Below are positions 52,584-63,839 of a stretch of 64,000 nucleotides of DNA, piece by piece; position 1 is the first letter of the stretch; the number at the start of each line of letters is the position of its first letter. This DNA comes from Rhabdophis nuchalis. Its lineage: Eukaryota > Chordata > Lepidosauria > Squamata > Natricidae. Both the position numbers and the translations under genes were made by a program. The notes under the pieces were generated by a model. That model saw only the letters and a program-made list of their open reading frames with translations. It was not told the origin of the DNA and searched no databases. Where the stretch lies: the NCBI GenBank assembly GCA_039707465.1, contig CM077647.1:117926610-117990609 (forward strand), written 5' to 3'.

Positions 52584-54272
52584 ATGGCCGAGGGCATGGA
52601 GACTCCAGCTCAAACTCAAACCTCGGCTGGGCCTTCGGAGAGCCAAGGCCTTCCCATGGTCTCACCCCCAGCCTCATCTAAGAAGAGGGCAGGCAGTCTT
52701 GAGAGAAAAGACAAGGCCACCAAGGTAAAGAAGGCCTCTAAGACAGCAGCGCAGTCAGGGGGTGTGGCCCAGTCCCCTCTGGGCCTCCAGGCCTCAGATT
52801 CCATACAGGCCCCAGGGCCCCTGGTGGTACTTGGAGCAAGTCCACCTACGAGCGCTTTCAGCCCCATGCTACCAATTGACACCTCGGGTGTCTGGGGTAA
52901 TGCAAATGGAAGGACGGGGGTTCGAATACCTGAGGCAACCTATACCCCCACGGCTGCGGGGGTACGACAGGAGGCCCCTTGGGTGACACCACCACCTCTG
53001 CCTCCCATGGCCACGATCACCCCCGTTATGTCAGATGTTCAATCCATGATATCAGAGGCCATAAAACAGGGCATTGCTGCGGGACTCCAGTCCAAAGCCC
53101 CTGAGATGCCGTCAACAGCTATCGCTGGCACCCCTCAGACATCGGAGCCACAAGCGGGCGCTATTAAGGCAGCAGACCAGGGGTCCTTGGCGGGCTCTGA
53201 AGAAGGGGCGCCCATGGAGAACGAGCTGTCCGATGATGAAGGGGCCGAAGGGGACAAGCCCGCCTATACTGGACTGTTCCCTCCGCCATTGTTTAAAACC
53301 TTGCTGGCTAAGGCCAAGGCGGCCTCAGACTGGGAACCAGCTACGCCCCAGGCGGTGACGACCCCCTAACGTCCATCATCCAAGGTGCTGTTTCTGGAAC
53401 GTCGTGTGGCAGCCGAGGTAATGCCCACCCCCCAGCTGTTCGTTGACAATGTCCAGCGGCAATGGACCACGCCAACGTCGGGCCCTGCCCCCACTGCCAA
53501 CGACAGACGTTTCTTTGCAGTGGCTGACCTGCTGGAAAAATGCCTGGTGTGGTCGGAGGTCGATGCACCGGTGACAGCTTTGTACTCCAATGCTGCTTTG
53601 CCGGGAAGCCAGGAGGACATTTTGAAACCAGAAGACCGCAGAGCTGACCAAGTACTCCACAGGGCCCACCAAGCCGCGTCATGGGTGATCAGGGCTGCAT
53701 CCACTGCTTCCTTTTTCTCACGATCCAGTCTCTTCTGGATCCAACAGCTCCAGGCACGCATCCCCCCAGGAGATGCTCGCTCGCATCAAGATCTTAATAA
53801 AATTATAGCAGCAGTCCAGTTCACCTCGGACGCTACGCTGAGTGCGGCACGGTTTGCTTCCAGAGCCACAGCATCCACCATTGCCTCCCGCAGACTGCTC
53901 TGGCTCCGCCAATGGCAAGGCGATGTGAAACAAAAGTGGAAGCTGGCGACGGGGGCCTATGTGGGGGGTCCCCTATTCGGTGATTCCCTTAATCCATTGC
54001 TTGTAGAGGGGAAGGATAAGAGGAAGGTGCTACCTTCCAATCCCAGGAGGGGAACCAACAGGCAGACGCCTTATTTCAGGAGGCAACAATTTGGCCCTCA
54101 GGAATATGGGGGTCCCTTCAGGCCCGAGTTCCAACAGCCCGGCTTTAGACAGGGGGGCAATTTCAACCAGCGGTACGGACAGCAGCGCCAGCAGCCGTAC
54201 CGTCAGGAGCGTGGGGGTCAGGCTAGGAGGCCCTCTCGGGGGAACGGTGACCGGAACTACCTTCATAACTAA
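52584..54272 (+). pseudogene. DIRS ORF1, gag-like (one in-frame stop)
   Basis: The same frame is open from 52428; the first ATG matching the paralogous start region is 52584 (MAEGMETPAQ). A TAA at 53367-53369 interrupts it, after which coding continues in the same frame to 54272. The N-terminal half is Ser/Pro/Ala-rich with FSPMLPIDTSG, EATYT and EAIKQGIAAGLQ shared with the copy at 1-756. The second half has LFLERRVAAEVMPTPQLF and a C-terminal Gln/Arg/Gly-rich tail (QRYGQQRQQPYRQERGG) suitable for nucleic-acid binding. No zinc finger. The last 180 nt overlap the polymerase frame. Confidence 0.82.
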
Positions 54273-56774
54273 TTCTGTGGAGGCTCCCTTTCCCATTGGG
54301 GGCAGGCTGTGCCACTTCGCAGACCAATGGGAAACAGTGACCTCCGACAGATGGGTCCTCACCACGGTCAGGTGCGGTCTGACCCTGGAGTTCTGGGCCC
54401 TACCCCCCGATTCCTTCCTACCGTGCCCCGCATTAACCAACCCTCTAAGGAGGGATTTGATGGTGGCCGCCATTGATTATTTGCTGGCTATCCAGGCCAT
54501 TGAACTGGTCCCACCAGAACAAGTTCATCAGGGATTCTACTCTATTTTGTTTATTATCCCCAAGGCTTCTGGTGGTTGGCGGGCGGTGTTAGACCTCAAG
54601 AGGTTGAACAGATATATTATCTATAAACGTTTCAAAATGCACTCCCTCCACTCCATCCTGCTGGGAATTAGGGAGGGGGATTTTCTTACTTCACTTGATT
54701 TAACAGAGGCTTACTTGCATGTACCTGTTGCCACTTCTTTTCGGCGTTATTTAAGGTTTTGTTATAACTCTTGCCACTATCAATACACGGCGTTGCCATT
54801 TGGCCTTTCCTCTGCCCCACGAGTTTTTACTAAAGTAATGGCGGCTGTAGCGGCGTACATACACTCCATCCCGATCAGAGTGCAATTTTATCTGGATGAT
54901 TTCTTAATTCAATCCCGATCGGAAGTTCAAGCGGTAAGTGATTTACACATCACTATGAGGGTATTTGAGGAGCTAGGCTTCTCCATTAATGAGACTAAAA
55001 GCCACCTGCAGCCCACGACCAGAATACTCCATCTCGGTGCTTGGGTCGATTCGGTGAGGGGACAGGTTTTCCTGTTGGATGAAAGGGTCTCCAGCATCCA
55101 AGATCTGGTAAGTGAGGTTGAGAGGGAGGCCCGCCCCTCGTTGGCTTCGCTGTCCCAGTTATTGGGAAAGATGGTATCGGCAATTGCCATCGTCCCTTGG
55201 GCTAGACTACACCTTAGGGAACTACAGTGGTTCCTACTTCCCTTTCAGAAGAGGAGGGTCGCCACGTCCCTTATTAGGGTGCCGCTACCCACGCACGTAC
55301 GCAGATCCCTACGGTGGTGGAGATCTCCTTCTATTAGGGAGGGATGCCATTTTAGAATAAGGGACAGGACCACTGTCACCACCGATGCAAGCCTCTTCGG
55401 GTGGGGGGCGCATATGGGTCCGTTCAATGCCCAAGGTCAATGGTCCACTACCGAAGCGCAGAGGAGCATCAACTTCCTCGAACTGAGAGCGATAAGGTTG
55501 GCCTTGGAACAGTTCCATGACCAGGTACGGGGACGACACATTCTGGTATTGACGGACAATGTCACGGCCAAAGCTCACGTCAACAGACAGGGGGGTACCA
55601 GGTCTGACCAACTCATGAGAGAGGCCACGCTCCTAGGTAATTGGGCGGAAGCGAATTTACTATCGCTACAGGCCGATCACATTTCAGGGGTTGACAACAC
55701 CAGGGCGGATTGGCTCAGCCGAGTCCGTATTGACCAGGCGGAATGGCGCCTTAACCCTTGTGTTTTCCAACAGATTTCGCGGCGCTTTGGGAGGCCACTA
55801 GTGGACTTGTTCGCCACTCACACCAACGCACAATTACCAAGGTTCTTTTCTCAATTCCAGGCTCCGGGTGCGGAGGAGGTGGATGCCCTTCGTGCCCCCT
55901 GGCCGAGGGGTCTTCTGTACGCGTTTTCCCCAATACCACTGTTGCCGATGGTCATATGGAGGATCATAGAGCTGCGGGCGGAAGTGATACTGGTTGCGCC
56001 GCACTGGACGCGGCGGCCGTGGTTTGCGGACCTGATGACCCTTTCCTCGGAGAGCCCGTGGCGCTTACCACTGGACTCGCCCCTCCTTCTCCAGGGGTCC
56101 TTGGAACACCAGGACCCGGGGTGGTTGCAGTTGACCGCCTGGAGATTTGAGCGGCGGGCATTAGCACAGGGAGCGTTCTCGGACAGAGTAATCCGCACCA
56201 TTCAGGCCTCCAGGAGGCCTTCCACAGTTCGCATATACAATGCAACGTGGAAAATTTTCGCTGCCTGGTGCCTAGTTAAATTGATACCTCCTGAGACGGT
56301 GTCAGTACCGCAAATATTAGACTTCCTACAGGATGGCTTGGATAAAGGTCTATCACCCAACACAATTCGCCGTCAGGTGGCGGCATTGGGGACTGTTATC
56401 TCCTGGGGTGGGGGTCAGGCGTTGTCGCAACACCCGGCCATCCAGAGGTTTGTTAAGGGGGCCACCAAACTAAGACCCCCGGCTACTCATCGTTACCCTT
56501 GTTGGGACCTGTCTACTGTGTTGGAGGCCTTACTTGAACCTCCCTTTGAGCCCTTAGGAGAGGTTCCATTACAGGTACTGTCGTGGAAGTTAGCCTTCCT
56601 TATTGCCATTACATCGGCCCGGCGCATTTCAGAAATTAATGCCTTGCCTGTGCGCCCTGACCTGTGTAAGTTTTACCCGGATAGGGTGGTGCTCCGGGTC
56701 GATCCATCGTTTATTCCCAAGGTGGGGTCATGGTTCCACAGGGCTCAAGACATTGTTTTGCCTGACTTCGCTTC
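54273..56774 (+). CDS. DIRS polymerase: RT, RNase H, recombinase N-part (open)
   Basis: The frame is open from 54091, overlapping ORF1. RT motifs: GFYSILFIIPKASGGWR, LTSLDLTEAYLHVPV, PFGLSSAPRVFTKVM and the catalytic YLDD at 54889-54900. RNase H: TTDASLFGWGAHMG near 55380, INFLELRAI and LTDNVTAKAHVN. A conserved block VDLFATHTNAQLPRFFSQF to VAPHWTRRPWFADL follows; DIRS elements often carry a methyltransferase-like domain about here. The recombinase begins near 56170 with a core-binding domain, and its first catalytic Arg is in TSARRISEI (56611-56637). The frame then runs into an L2 insertion at about 56775, so the recombinase is split although no stop precedes it. Confidence 0.9.
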
Positions 56775-57735
56775 TTGGTGGATGGGAAGTAACGGACTCA
56801 GGCTCAACCCGACCAAGACCAAGGCTGTGGTTTCCGGCTGCCCGGTTCAACCAGCTGTCTCTATCGCTGGCCATAGGGGGCGAACATCTTGCCCCTGTGG
56901 ATGGGGCGCGCAACTTGGGTGTCCTCCTGGATTCCCGGCTGTCCATGGAAGATCAAGTGACAGCCGTGGCCAGGAGGGCGTTTTACCAGGTTCGCCTGGT
57001 TCGCCAGTTGCGCCCCCTATTGGACCGGGATGCCCTTCGCACAGTCACTCATGCTCTCGTGACATCCCGACTGGACTATTGTAACTCTCTCTACATGGGG
57101 TTCCCCTTGAGGTGCACCAGGAGGCTGCAGTTGGTCCAGAATGCAGCCGCGCGAGCAATAATGGGTACCACAAGGTACACCCATGTAACACCGCTCTTGC
57201 GCGAGCTGCACTGGCTACCTGTAGTCTTTCGGGTGCGCTTCAAGGTGCTAGTCATCATCTTTAAAGCGCTCCATGGCTCGGGACCTAGCTATCTGCGGGA
57301 TCGGATTCTGCCTCATAATTCCTCACGGCCGATTCGCTCCCACAGAGAGGGACTTCTCCGGGTGCCGTCCACTAGACTTTGTCAGCGGGCGACGCCCAGG
57401 GGAAGGGCTCTCTCTGTGGCAGGCCCTGCCCTCTGGAACGACCTCCCCCCCGATATTAGAACTACCACGGACCTCCGTTCCTTCCGTCTGAAATTGAAAA
57501 CGCACTTTTTCTGCCTGGCCGGCCTAGGGTAGCCTCTTACCACAGTATTATAGGGTTTAGGGTTTTAGTGATTGGTTTTGGGGAATTTTAGCGCAGGGTC
57601 TTATTGTTTAATGTGTTTTTTAACTGTTTTGTATATTTATTGTTTTAATTTTCCCTGTGCACCGCTCCGAGTCCCCTTGGGGAGAGGGAGCGGTCTAGAA
57701 ATTAAATATTATTATTATATTATTATTATTATTAC
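56775..57735 (+). mobile_element. L2-type LINE (5' truncated) inside DIRS recombinase
   Basis: WWMGSNGLRLNPTKT begins the L2 coding part. One frameshift near 56830 leads into [52 protein letters not shown] and FSVAGP-like ALWNDLPPD, ending CLAGLG at 57532. The 3' UTR has the family hairpin (CACCGCTCCGAGTCCCCTTG, GGGGAGAGGGAGCGGTC) and an (ATT)n tail at 57706-57735. Confidence 0.9.
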
Positions 57736-58171
57736 ACCGCAGGGGGAGCCCGTGGACAGATGGCATCGTCTGGACGTCCGCAGAGCATTACAAATTTACC
57801 TAGACCGCACTTGTACCTTACGTAAAACGGAGGCCTTATTCGTCTCGGTTCAGGCTTCCTCTCAGGGACGTAAGGTGTCTGTAACCACCATAGGTAACTG
57901 GGTGCGACGTTGTATTTCCGCCGCATACGGGGCCAAGGGTTTGGCAGCCCCCTCTGGGATAACTGCTCATTCAACTAGGAGCGCTGCTACCACGAGAGCC
58001 TGGGCCTCACAGACCACGTTAGAAGAAATCTACAGAGCAGAGACCTGGACGTCTATTTCTCCCTTTGTCCGGCACTACAAGTTAGATCTGTACGCTGCGG
58101 AAGGTGCGGCATTTGGTCGCAGGGTTTTGGAGGCGGCAAGGACCGCCGCCGATTCTGATAGCAATGCCTAA
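57736..58171 (+). CDS. DIRS tyrosine recombinase, C-terminal catalytic part
   Basis: Resumes QGEPVDRWHRLDVRRALQIY in the DIRS frame and ends at TAA 58169-58171. It contains the HxxR box AHSTRSAAT (His codon at 57967) and the nucleophilic Tyr in FVRHYKLDLY (TAC at 58075-58077). With Arg from 56611-56637, the R-H-R-Y set is complete apart from the L2 insertion. Tyrosine recombinases join the circular DNA copy to the target (family knowledge). Confidence 0.88.
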
Positions 58172-58222
58172 CCCTCCCTATCATGGGACCTGAGGGCTTG
58201 GGTATGTCCCATTCGTGGATGC

Positions 58223-58300
58223 TATCTTCCCCTTATTGAGAAAGGGCGTTGGTACTTACCTGATACGCTTCTTCTAATAAGGGGAAGATAGCATCCGTCC
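58223..58300. repeat. DIRS internal complementary region
   Basis: Reads CTATCTTCCCCTTATTGAGA (complement of the left end), directly followed by AAGGGCGTTGGTACTTACCT...ATAAGGGG (complement of the right end). This is the joined-ends structure used as a template to complete DIRS circles. Confidence 0.88.
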
Positions 58301-58443
58301 CGTCCCTGAGCATTGCTAGGGGTTCCTCTGGGAGTTTGATGACGTTCTGTGTTTGACGTTTCAGTTCGTTATGTGTTTTGGACCTGTTTCTTACTAAAAG
58401 TGGTTGGATTAAACCGTGGAGTCTGTGTTCATTTCCTTCGTCG

Positions 58444-58572
58444 AAAAAAGCTGAATAGAGCTCTCTAGGCGGGGGTTTTATAGACAAGTTAATTAATATG
58501 CATGCAGACTCAGTCCAATCAGAGTACGGACCGTGTTAACCCATTTGTGGATGCTATCTTCCCCTTATTAGA
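58444..58572. repeat. DIRS right inverted terminal repeat
   Basis: AAAAAAGCTGAATAGAGCTC through GATGCTATCTTCCCCTTAT, inverse of 51883-52007. It is followed by a right-end-only extension to 58608. Confidence 0.9.
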
Positions 58573-58608
58573 AGAGGCGTATCAGGTAAGTACCAACGCC
58601 CTTTCTCA

Positions 58609-58745
58609 CCACTCATTGTATTTTATTGGATACATACTTCTGAGTCTTGAGTCTATGGTTCAGAGTATTAAGCTATTCCCCCTTAAACATCCCACCTTGG
58701 TGTCATCTGAAAATATAATGAGCAGAGCTTGTTTTCTGACCATGA
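58609..58745 (-). mobile_element. CR1 LINE, 3' part, piece 4
   Basis: CR1 antisense continues after DIRS: ATTTTATTGGATACATACTT, TTGGTGTCATCTGAAAATAT and AATGAGCAGAGCTTG. It confirms that the DIRS inserted in the CR1. Confidence 0.65.
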
Positions 58746-58754
58746 TACTTTAAG

Positions 58755-61700
58755 AATTTATTTATTTATTTATTAAATTTATACCCCGCCCTTCTCCTTG
58801 TTAGGACCCAGGGCGGCGCACGGGGATGTTAAAATACATACAAAATATATAAAATATATAAAATTTAAAATACTTATTCTAATAAATAAACCCTGCGCTA
58901 AAAACCGAATTAAAATCCCAAGTTTAAAAACTATCTAATAGTCAGTATGGAAGTTACGCTAGGCCGGCTAGATGAAATAGGTGTGTCTTGCGGAAGTGGC
59001 GGAGGTCGGAGATGGTGCGGAGTTCAGGGGGTAAGTCGTTCCAGAGGGCTGGGCCCGCCACAGAGAAGGCTCTCCCCCTGGGTGTCGCCAGTCGGCATTG
59101 TCCAGCCGACGGCACCCTGAGGAGGCCCTCTCTGTGGGAGCGTATCGGTCTGAGGGATGTATGGGGCAGGAGGCGGTCTCGCATATAACTAGGCCCCGAG
59201 CCATGGAGCGCTTTAAAGATGGTCGTTAAAACCTTGAAGCGCACCCGAAAGACCACAGGAAGCCAGTGCAGCTCGCGCAGGATAGGTGTTATGTGGGAGT
59301 GTCTAGGCGCTCCCGTAATCACCCGCGCGGCTGCGTTCTGGACTAGCTGTAGCTTTCGGGTGCACCTCAAGGGGAGCCCCATGTAGAGAGCATTACAGTA
59401 GTCGAGTCGAGAGGTGACGAGTGCTTGAGTGACTGTGCGTAAGGCACCCCGGTCCAGTAAGGGGCGCAATTGGCGCATCAGGCGAACCTGATGAAACGCC
59501 CCCCTGGCCACGGCTGCCACATGATCTTCCATAGACAGCCGGGAATCCAGGAGGACACCCAAATTGCGCGTCCTTTCCACGGGGCCGGTGTTGGAATAAT
59601 CTGGCTGAACCGGGGCGCCGGAAGCCACAGCCACTCAGTCTTGGACGGGTTGAGCTTGAGTTTGTTACCACCCATCCAGATCCGTACGGCTTCCATGCAC
59701 CGGGACATAACCTCGACGGCATCGTTGGGGTGGTCTGGGGTGGATATGTACAACTGAGTATCATCAGCGTACAGATGATATCCCACCCCAAAACCACGGA
59801 TGATCTAACCCAGCGGCTTCATATATGTGTTGAATAGGAGGGGCGAGAGGACCGACCCCTGAGGAACCCCACATATGAGGGGTCTCGAGGCCGACCTCTG
59901 CCCCCCTGTCAACACATATTGCGACCGACCAGAGAGGTAGGATGAGAACCACTGCAAAACGGTGCCTCCCAGCCCCAACCCCCCCAGTCGGCGCAATAGG
60001 ATACCATGGTCGATGGTATCAAAAGCCACTGAGAGGTCTAATAGGACTAGGATAGAGGAATATCCTCTATCCCGCGCCCTCCAGAGATCATCAACCAATG
60101 CGACCAATGCCGTATCGGTGCTGTGCCCGGGTTGGAAGCCGGACTGGCGCGGGTCTAGATAATCAACTTCCTCCAAGTGTCGCGGAAACTATTGAGCCAC
60201 CACACTCTCAACAACCTTCACTAGAAAGTGGAGGTTGGAGACCGGATGATAGTTCTCTAATAATGCTGGATCCAGGGATGGCTTCTTGAGGAGGGGCCTT
60301 ACTACCGCCTCTTTCAAGACGGCAGGCAAGGACCCCTCACTCAAAGATGCGTTGACAATGCCCTGGAGCCAGCCTCGTGTCGTCTCCCAGGATGCCAGTA
60401 CAAGCCAGGAGGGACACGGGTCCAATAAACATGTGGTAGCCCTAAGTCTCTTTGACAACTTGTCCATATCCTCGGTGGTAACAAAATCAAACTCCTCCCA
60501 AGATGGTGTCACAAGAACAGCCTCGGCCCGCTCGACTGGGCCACTGTCGATGGAGGGTAGCTCGTTCCGAATCCGAGTGATTTTCTCCTGCAGATAAATC
60601 CCAAATTCCTCTGCTCGACCCTGTAAAGGGGCTTCCTGCGGCCTCTGTTGAAGGAGGGAGCGGGTCACCCCAAACAGGGCGGCAGGGCGGTTATCTGCGG
60701 ATGCAATAAGAGTGGCACAATACTCACGTTTGGCCACTCTTATCGCCACTAAGTAAGTCCTAATATGGTCTCTCACTAGTGTTCGGTCGGCTTCGGAGCG
60801 AGAAGATCTCCATCTGCTTTCTAGGCGTCTCTTGTGGTGCTTCATCCCCCTAAGCCCCTCGGTAAACCAAGGAGCCCAGGTGGTTCGTCGCCGCAAGAGA
60901 GGCCGCAAGGGCGCGACTCGGTCCAAGGCCCCCGTGGCCGCACTTAACCATGCGGCCACTAGGTCCTCAGTCAAGTCGCGGGGCAAGTCCACAGGAATTG
61001 GCCAAGCTCCCTTTGGAAGCTTATCGGGTCCATCAGGAGCCTGGGGCGGAACCATATAGGAATGTCCGGTTCCGCCTTCCCGCAGTGAGGGGCGGCGATC
61101 GGAATGTCGAGCCGAAGGAGAGCGTGATCTGTCCATGACAGGGGTGTGATGACTAGATCCCCTATTCCCAGATCACTACTCCACTGTCCCGAGACGAAGA
61201 TTAGATCCAGGGTGTGTCCGCCCTCGTGGGTAGGGCCTACAACTACTTGGGTCAGGTCCATGGCTGTCATGGAAGCCATGAACTCCCGAGCTAACCCAGA
61301 GGTTTCGCCTGCTGACGGCAGGTTAAAGTCCCCCATGACTAACAGTCTGGGGGTCTCCACCGCCGCCTCGGCTATCACCTCTAGGAGCTCGGGCAGGGCT
61401 GTTGTTTTATAGCGAGGAGCCAGGTATACAACTAACACGCCCAACTGCCACCCTAGGCCCCACTTCACAAGGAGGGACTTGCACCCGGTCGTCTGAGGGA
61501 TCGTGGTCTCCTTTGGCTCAAGACCTTCCCTAACCATAATCGCCACCCCCCACCCCTCCCTAGGGCCCTAGGCTGATGGAAGGCTCGGTATCCTGGTGGG
61601 CACATTTCTACGAGGGGATGTCCTCCCTCGTGGCCCAACCAGGTTTCCGTAATACCTACCAGGTCCGGGTCCCCCTCTGACACAAGGTCATGGATGAGGG

Positions 61701-61990
61701 GGGCTTTTTGTACCACGGACCTGGCGTTGCATAGCATCAGCCTAGGGCCCCGGGTCTGTGGTTCTTGCCCACCTAGTCTGCGATGGGAGCATGGGAGGTC
61801 GGAGTGCGTGACCGCCTGTAACCAGCGGCCACGGTCCTCCAACTGATGTCCATCCCGTCTCCCACCGCCCCTGCCCCTCCCCAAGACCAAATTGATGGAG
61901 AATACCTCAGTGGAAACGACCCCCCCCTTCCCCCTCCTCCGTTTCTCTACTTCCGCCGGCCGGCCTTATAATTTGGCGTCCCCCCACCTG
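58755..61990 (-). mobile_element. Nearly full-length L2-type (CR1-group) LINE, mutated
   Basis: Minus strand from a possible leader (61900-61990) to an (AAAT)n tail at 58755-58775. Endonuclease: LMLCNARSVVQKAPLIHDL, ITETWLG, VMGDFNLPSAGE and [89 protein letters not shown] (YADD near 59765-59776) and the usual C-terminus to LAGLA at 58954. About three frameshifts (near 61550, 61100 and 59600) and two in-frame stops (near 60189 and 59805) inactivate it. It is the reference copy for the other L2 pieces in this window. Confidence 0.9.
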
Positions 61991-62718
61991 ACTATCCCCT
62001 CCCTCCTCCCTGGAACCCCCTAAATTACCTACTTTGTATCATTATTCATATTTTCTTCAACTTCTGCTTTTTCCTGCAAGGCATCTGAAGGCTTGTAATC
62101 TAGAATGCTGCATATGGGATGAATCTGTTCGTCCGACAGTGGTTTCTGAGGATAGCAAGAGAACAGCAGATTAAACTTTTGGTTCATCTCAGGAAGTCAG
62201 AATAACTCTGTCCAAATTATTCACTCTAAATTTAAGAATGGTTGTGCTGAATCACTGTTAGGAATCTAATGAAAAGATAATTTAGCATATAGTGAATATC
62301 TGAGATGGGGTGTGTAGGTGAGTATGTGGGGGTGAGACAGAGAGAGAGAGAAAGAAAAGAAAATGGACACTGTCATAATTATCATCAAAAGTATATTCAT
62401 CAGTCATTAAATCATGATTTACTCACGTTTGCTTACTTTCTGTTTGCATTACACACGCCTTCCTAATGGGAGAGATTGTATAATATGGCAGACAAAATAT
62501 GGCTGGCCAGTGTGTTGTAACAGAACAGTTACTTGTATCTTTCAACCTTCTCTTCTCTTTGATGCTGTGGCTGCCATTATCGAAGTGCTGGATTTCTTAG
62601 CACCCCAATGAAGGGGATTTGCCCCGTAACATTGCTTGAGAGAAGTCTAAAATGCATATATATAGCAACTTAGTTAATTATCAATCAACTCTTATTATAG
62701 GGTAGGACAGGCGTCATA
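61991..62718. other. No gene seen
   Basis: AT-rich unique-looking sequence with a short GA run near 62335-62360 and one 65-codon ORF without support. Confidence 0.55.
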
Positions 62719-63066
62719 CAGGTAATCTTCAACTTATGACACAACTTCTGTTGATAAACAAGACAATTAACTGAGTTTTGCCCCATTTTGCAGCCTTTCT
62801 TGCCAGAGTTGAAGTGAATCACTGCAGCTGTTAAATTGGTAACCCAGATGTTCATTGAATCTGGCTTCCACACAGAATTTGTTTGTCAGAAGGTTACAAA
62901 AGGTGATTGTATGACCGCAGGAAAACAGAACCATCGTAAATACATGCCAGTTGCCAAGCATGTGAATTGGTCATCAGTGTGAAAAATGTTCATATATCTC
63001 TTTTTTCAATGCCATGTTGACTTTGAATGGTCACTAATCAAATGGTTGTAAGCCGAGGACTACGGG
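62719..63066. mobile_element. MITE with TA-flanked inverted ends (Tc1/mariner-like)
   Basis: Left CAGGTAATCTTCAACTTATG; the right end reverse-complements to CCCGTAGTCCTCGGCTTACA, and TA flanks both ends. The interior has GTTTTGCCCCATTTT, GAATCACTGCAG and GTCAGAAGGTTACAAAAGGT, a familiar squamate repeat (from memory). About 350 bp, non-coding. Confidence 0.7.
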
Positions 63067-63324
63067 TATACATAAACTTGCTGCTTTTTTGAGGGATTTG
63101 TCTCTTTCAGCACTGAACACATCAACTTAATGGACAAAGAGTAAGATTGCTCTCATGAGCAAATGTTTCCCTAAAGAGAGCTTTACTCTTTCTTGTACAA
63201 ATGAATTATTCCCTGGAGTGGTAGCATTGCATTCAAATACTGTAAGTGTTTCACTTTTTTTGTAAATAGCATAGGAAGAAACATTTGCTGTAGTTTTGCC
63301 TGATTTGAATAGATCAAGATTTGA

Positions 63325-63405
63325 ATAGATCGAGTCCCTTCGGGGAGAGGGGGCGGTCTAGAAATCTAATTAAATAAATAATAATAAATAATAAATTATA
63401 CCAGT
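63325..63405 (+). mobile_element. L2-type LINE 3' tail fragment
   Basis: CGAGTCCCTTCGGGGAGAGG GGGCGGTCTAGAAATC then (AAAT)n. Only the extreme 3' end is present. Confidence 0.75.
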
Positions 63406-63839
63406 GTGGAAAATACTCAGAACCAAGTTTTTCACATGAGGTATTGTAAAAACTGAATTTGGAGAATTAAGGAAGGTCAAGAGGATGACAGATTAGAAAA
63501 ACTGATGACACTTAGCAAAGCGGGAGTAAAGAAAAGGCAGGGAAGGAAAGGGTCAGATTCCTGGAATGGCTCTAAGAAAACTGCCGGTTGTCATCGGCAC
63601 AGATCAAGGCAACGAGTATTTGTCTCTCCTGTCACCAAGAGTAGAAGCCAACTGCCTGGCACCAGCCTAAGTAACTAACAGAGCGCTATCCTGATCGTGA
63701 TCTTTTCTCCCCATTGAACTTCCCCAGAGGGAAGAGCAACCTTGACCCCAGCAACGTTTCTTTCCCACACCTTCCTACGGGTTTCCTCCCCAAATCTTTC
63801 CCCGCCACTGCGCCTTCTTTCCCCAGGAACCTCCCAGCC
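63406..63839. other. No gene seen
   Basis: Mixed-composition sequence that becomes C-rich after 63720. Short ORFs on both strands lack domains. Confidence 0.5.

Larger units (their letters stand above)
51879..58608 (+). mobile_element. Nearly complete DIRS tyrosine-recombinase retrotransposon
   Basis: 6.7 kb including one L2 insert. Terminal inverted repeats lie at 51883-52007 and 58444-58572, and an internal complementary region at 58223-58300. ORF1 (gag-like) and a polymerase frame (RT, RNase H, further conserved block, tyrosine recombinase) lie between. Lesions are one in-frame stop in ORF1 and the L2 inside the recombinase. No target duplication is expected for DIRS. TCTCA occurs at both ends, and CTCATT in both flanks, within the interrupted CR1. 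Confidence 0.92.

Noticed and set aside
53366..53761. Minus-strand ORFs over DIRS ORF1
   Set aside because: Shadows of the plus-strand gag-like frame; no independent evidence.
54091..57084. A single 997-aa protein
   Set aside because: The frame reads through from DIRS polymerase into an inserted L2 after about 56775, so it is a chance fusion, not one gene.
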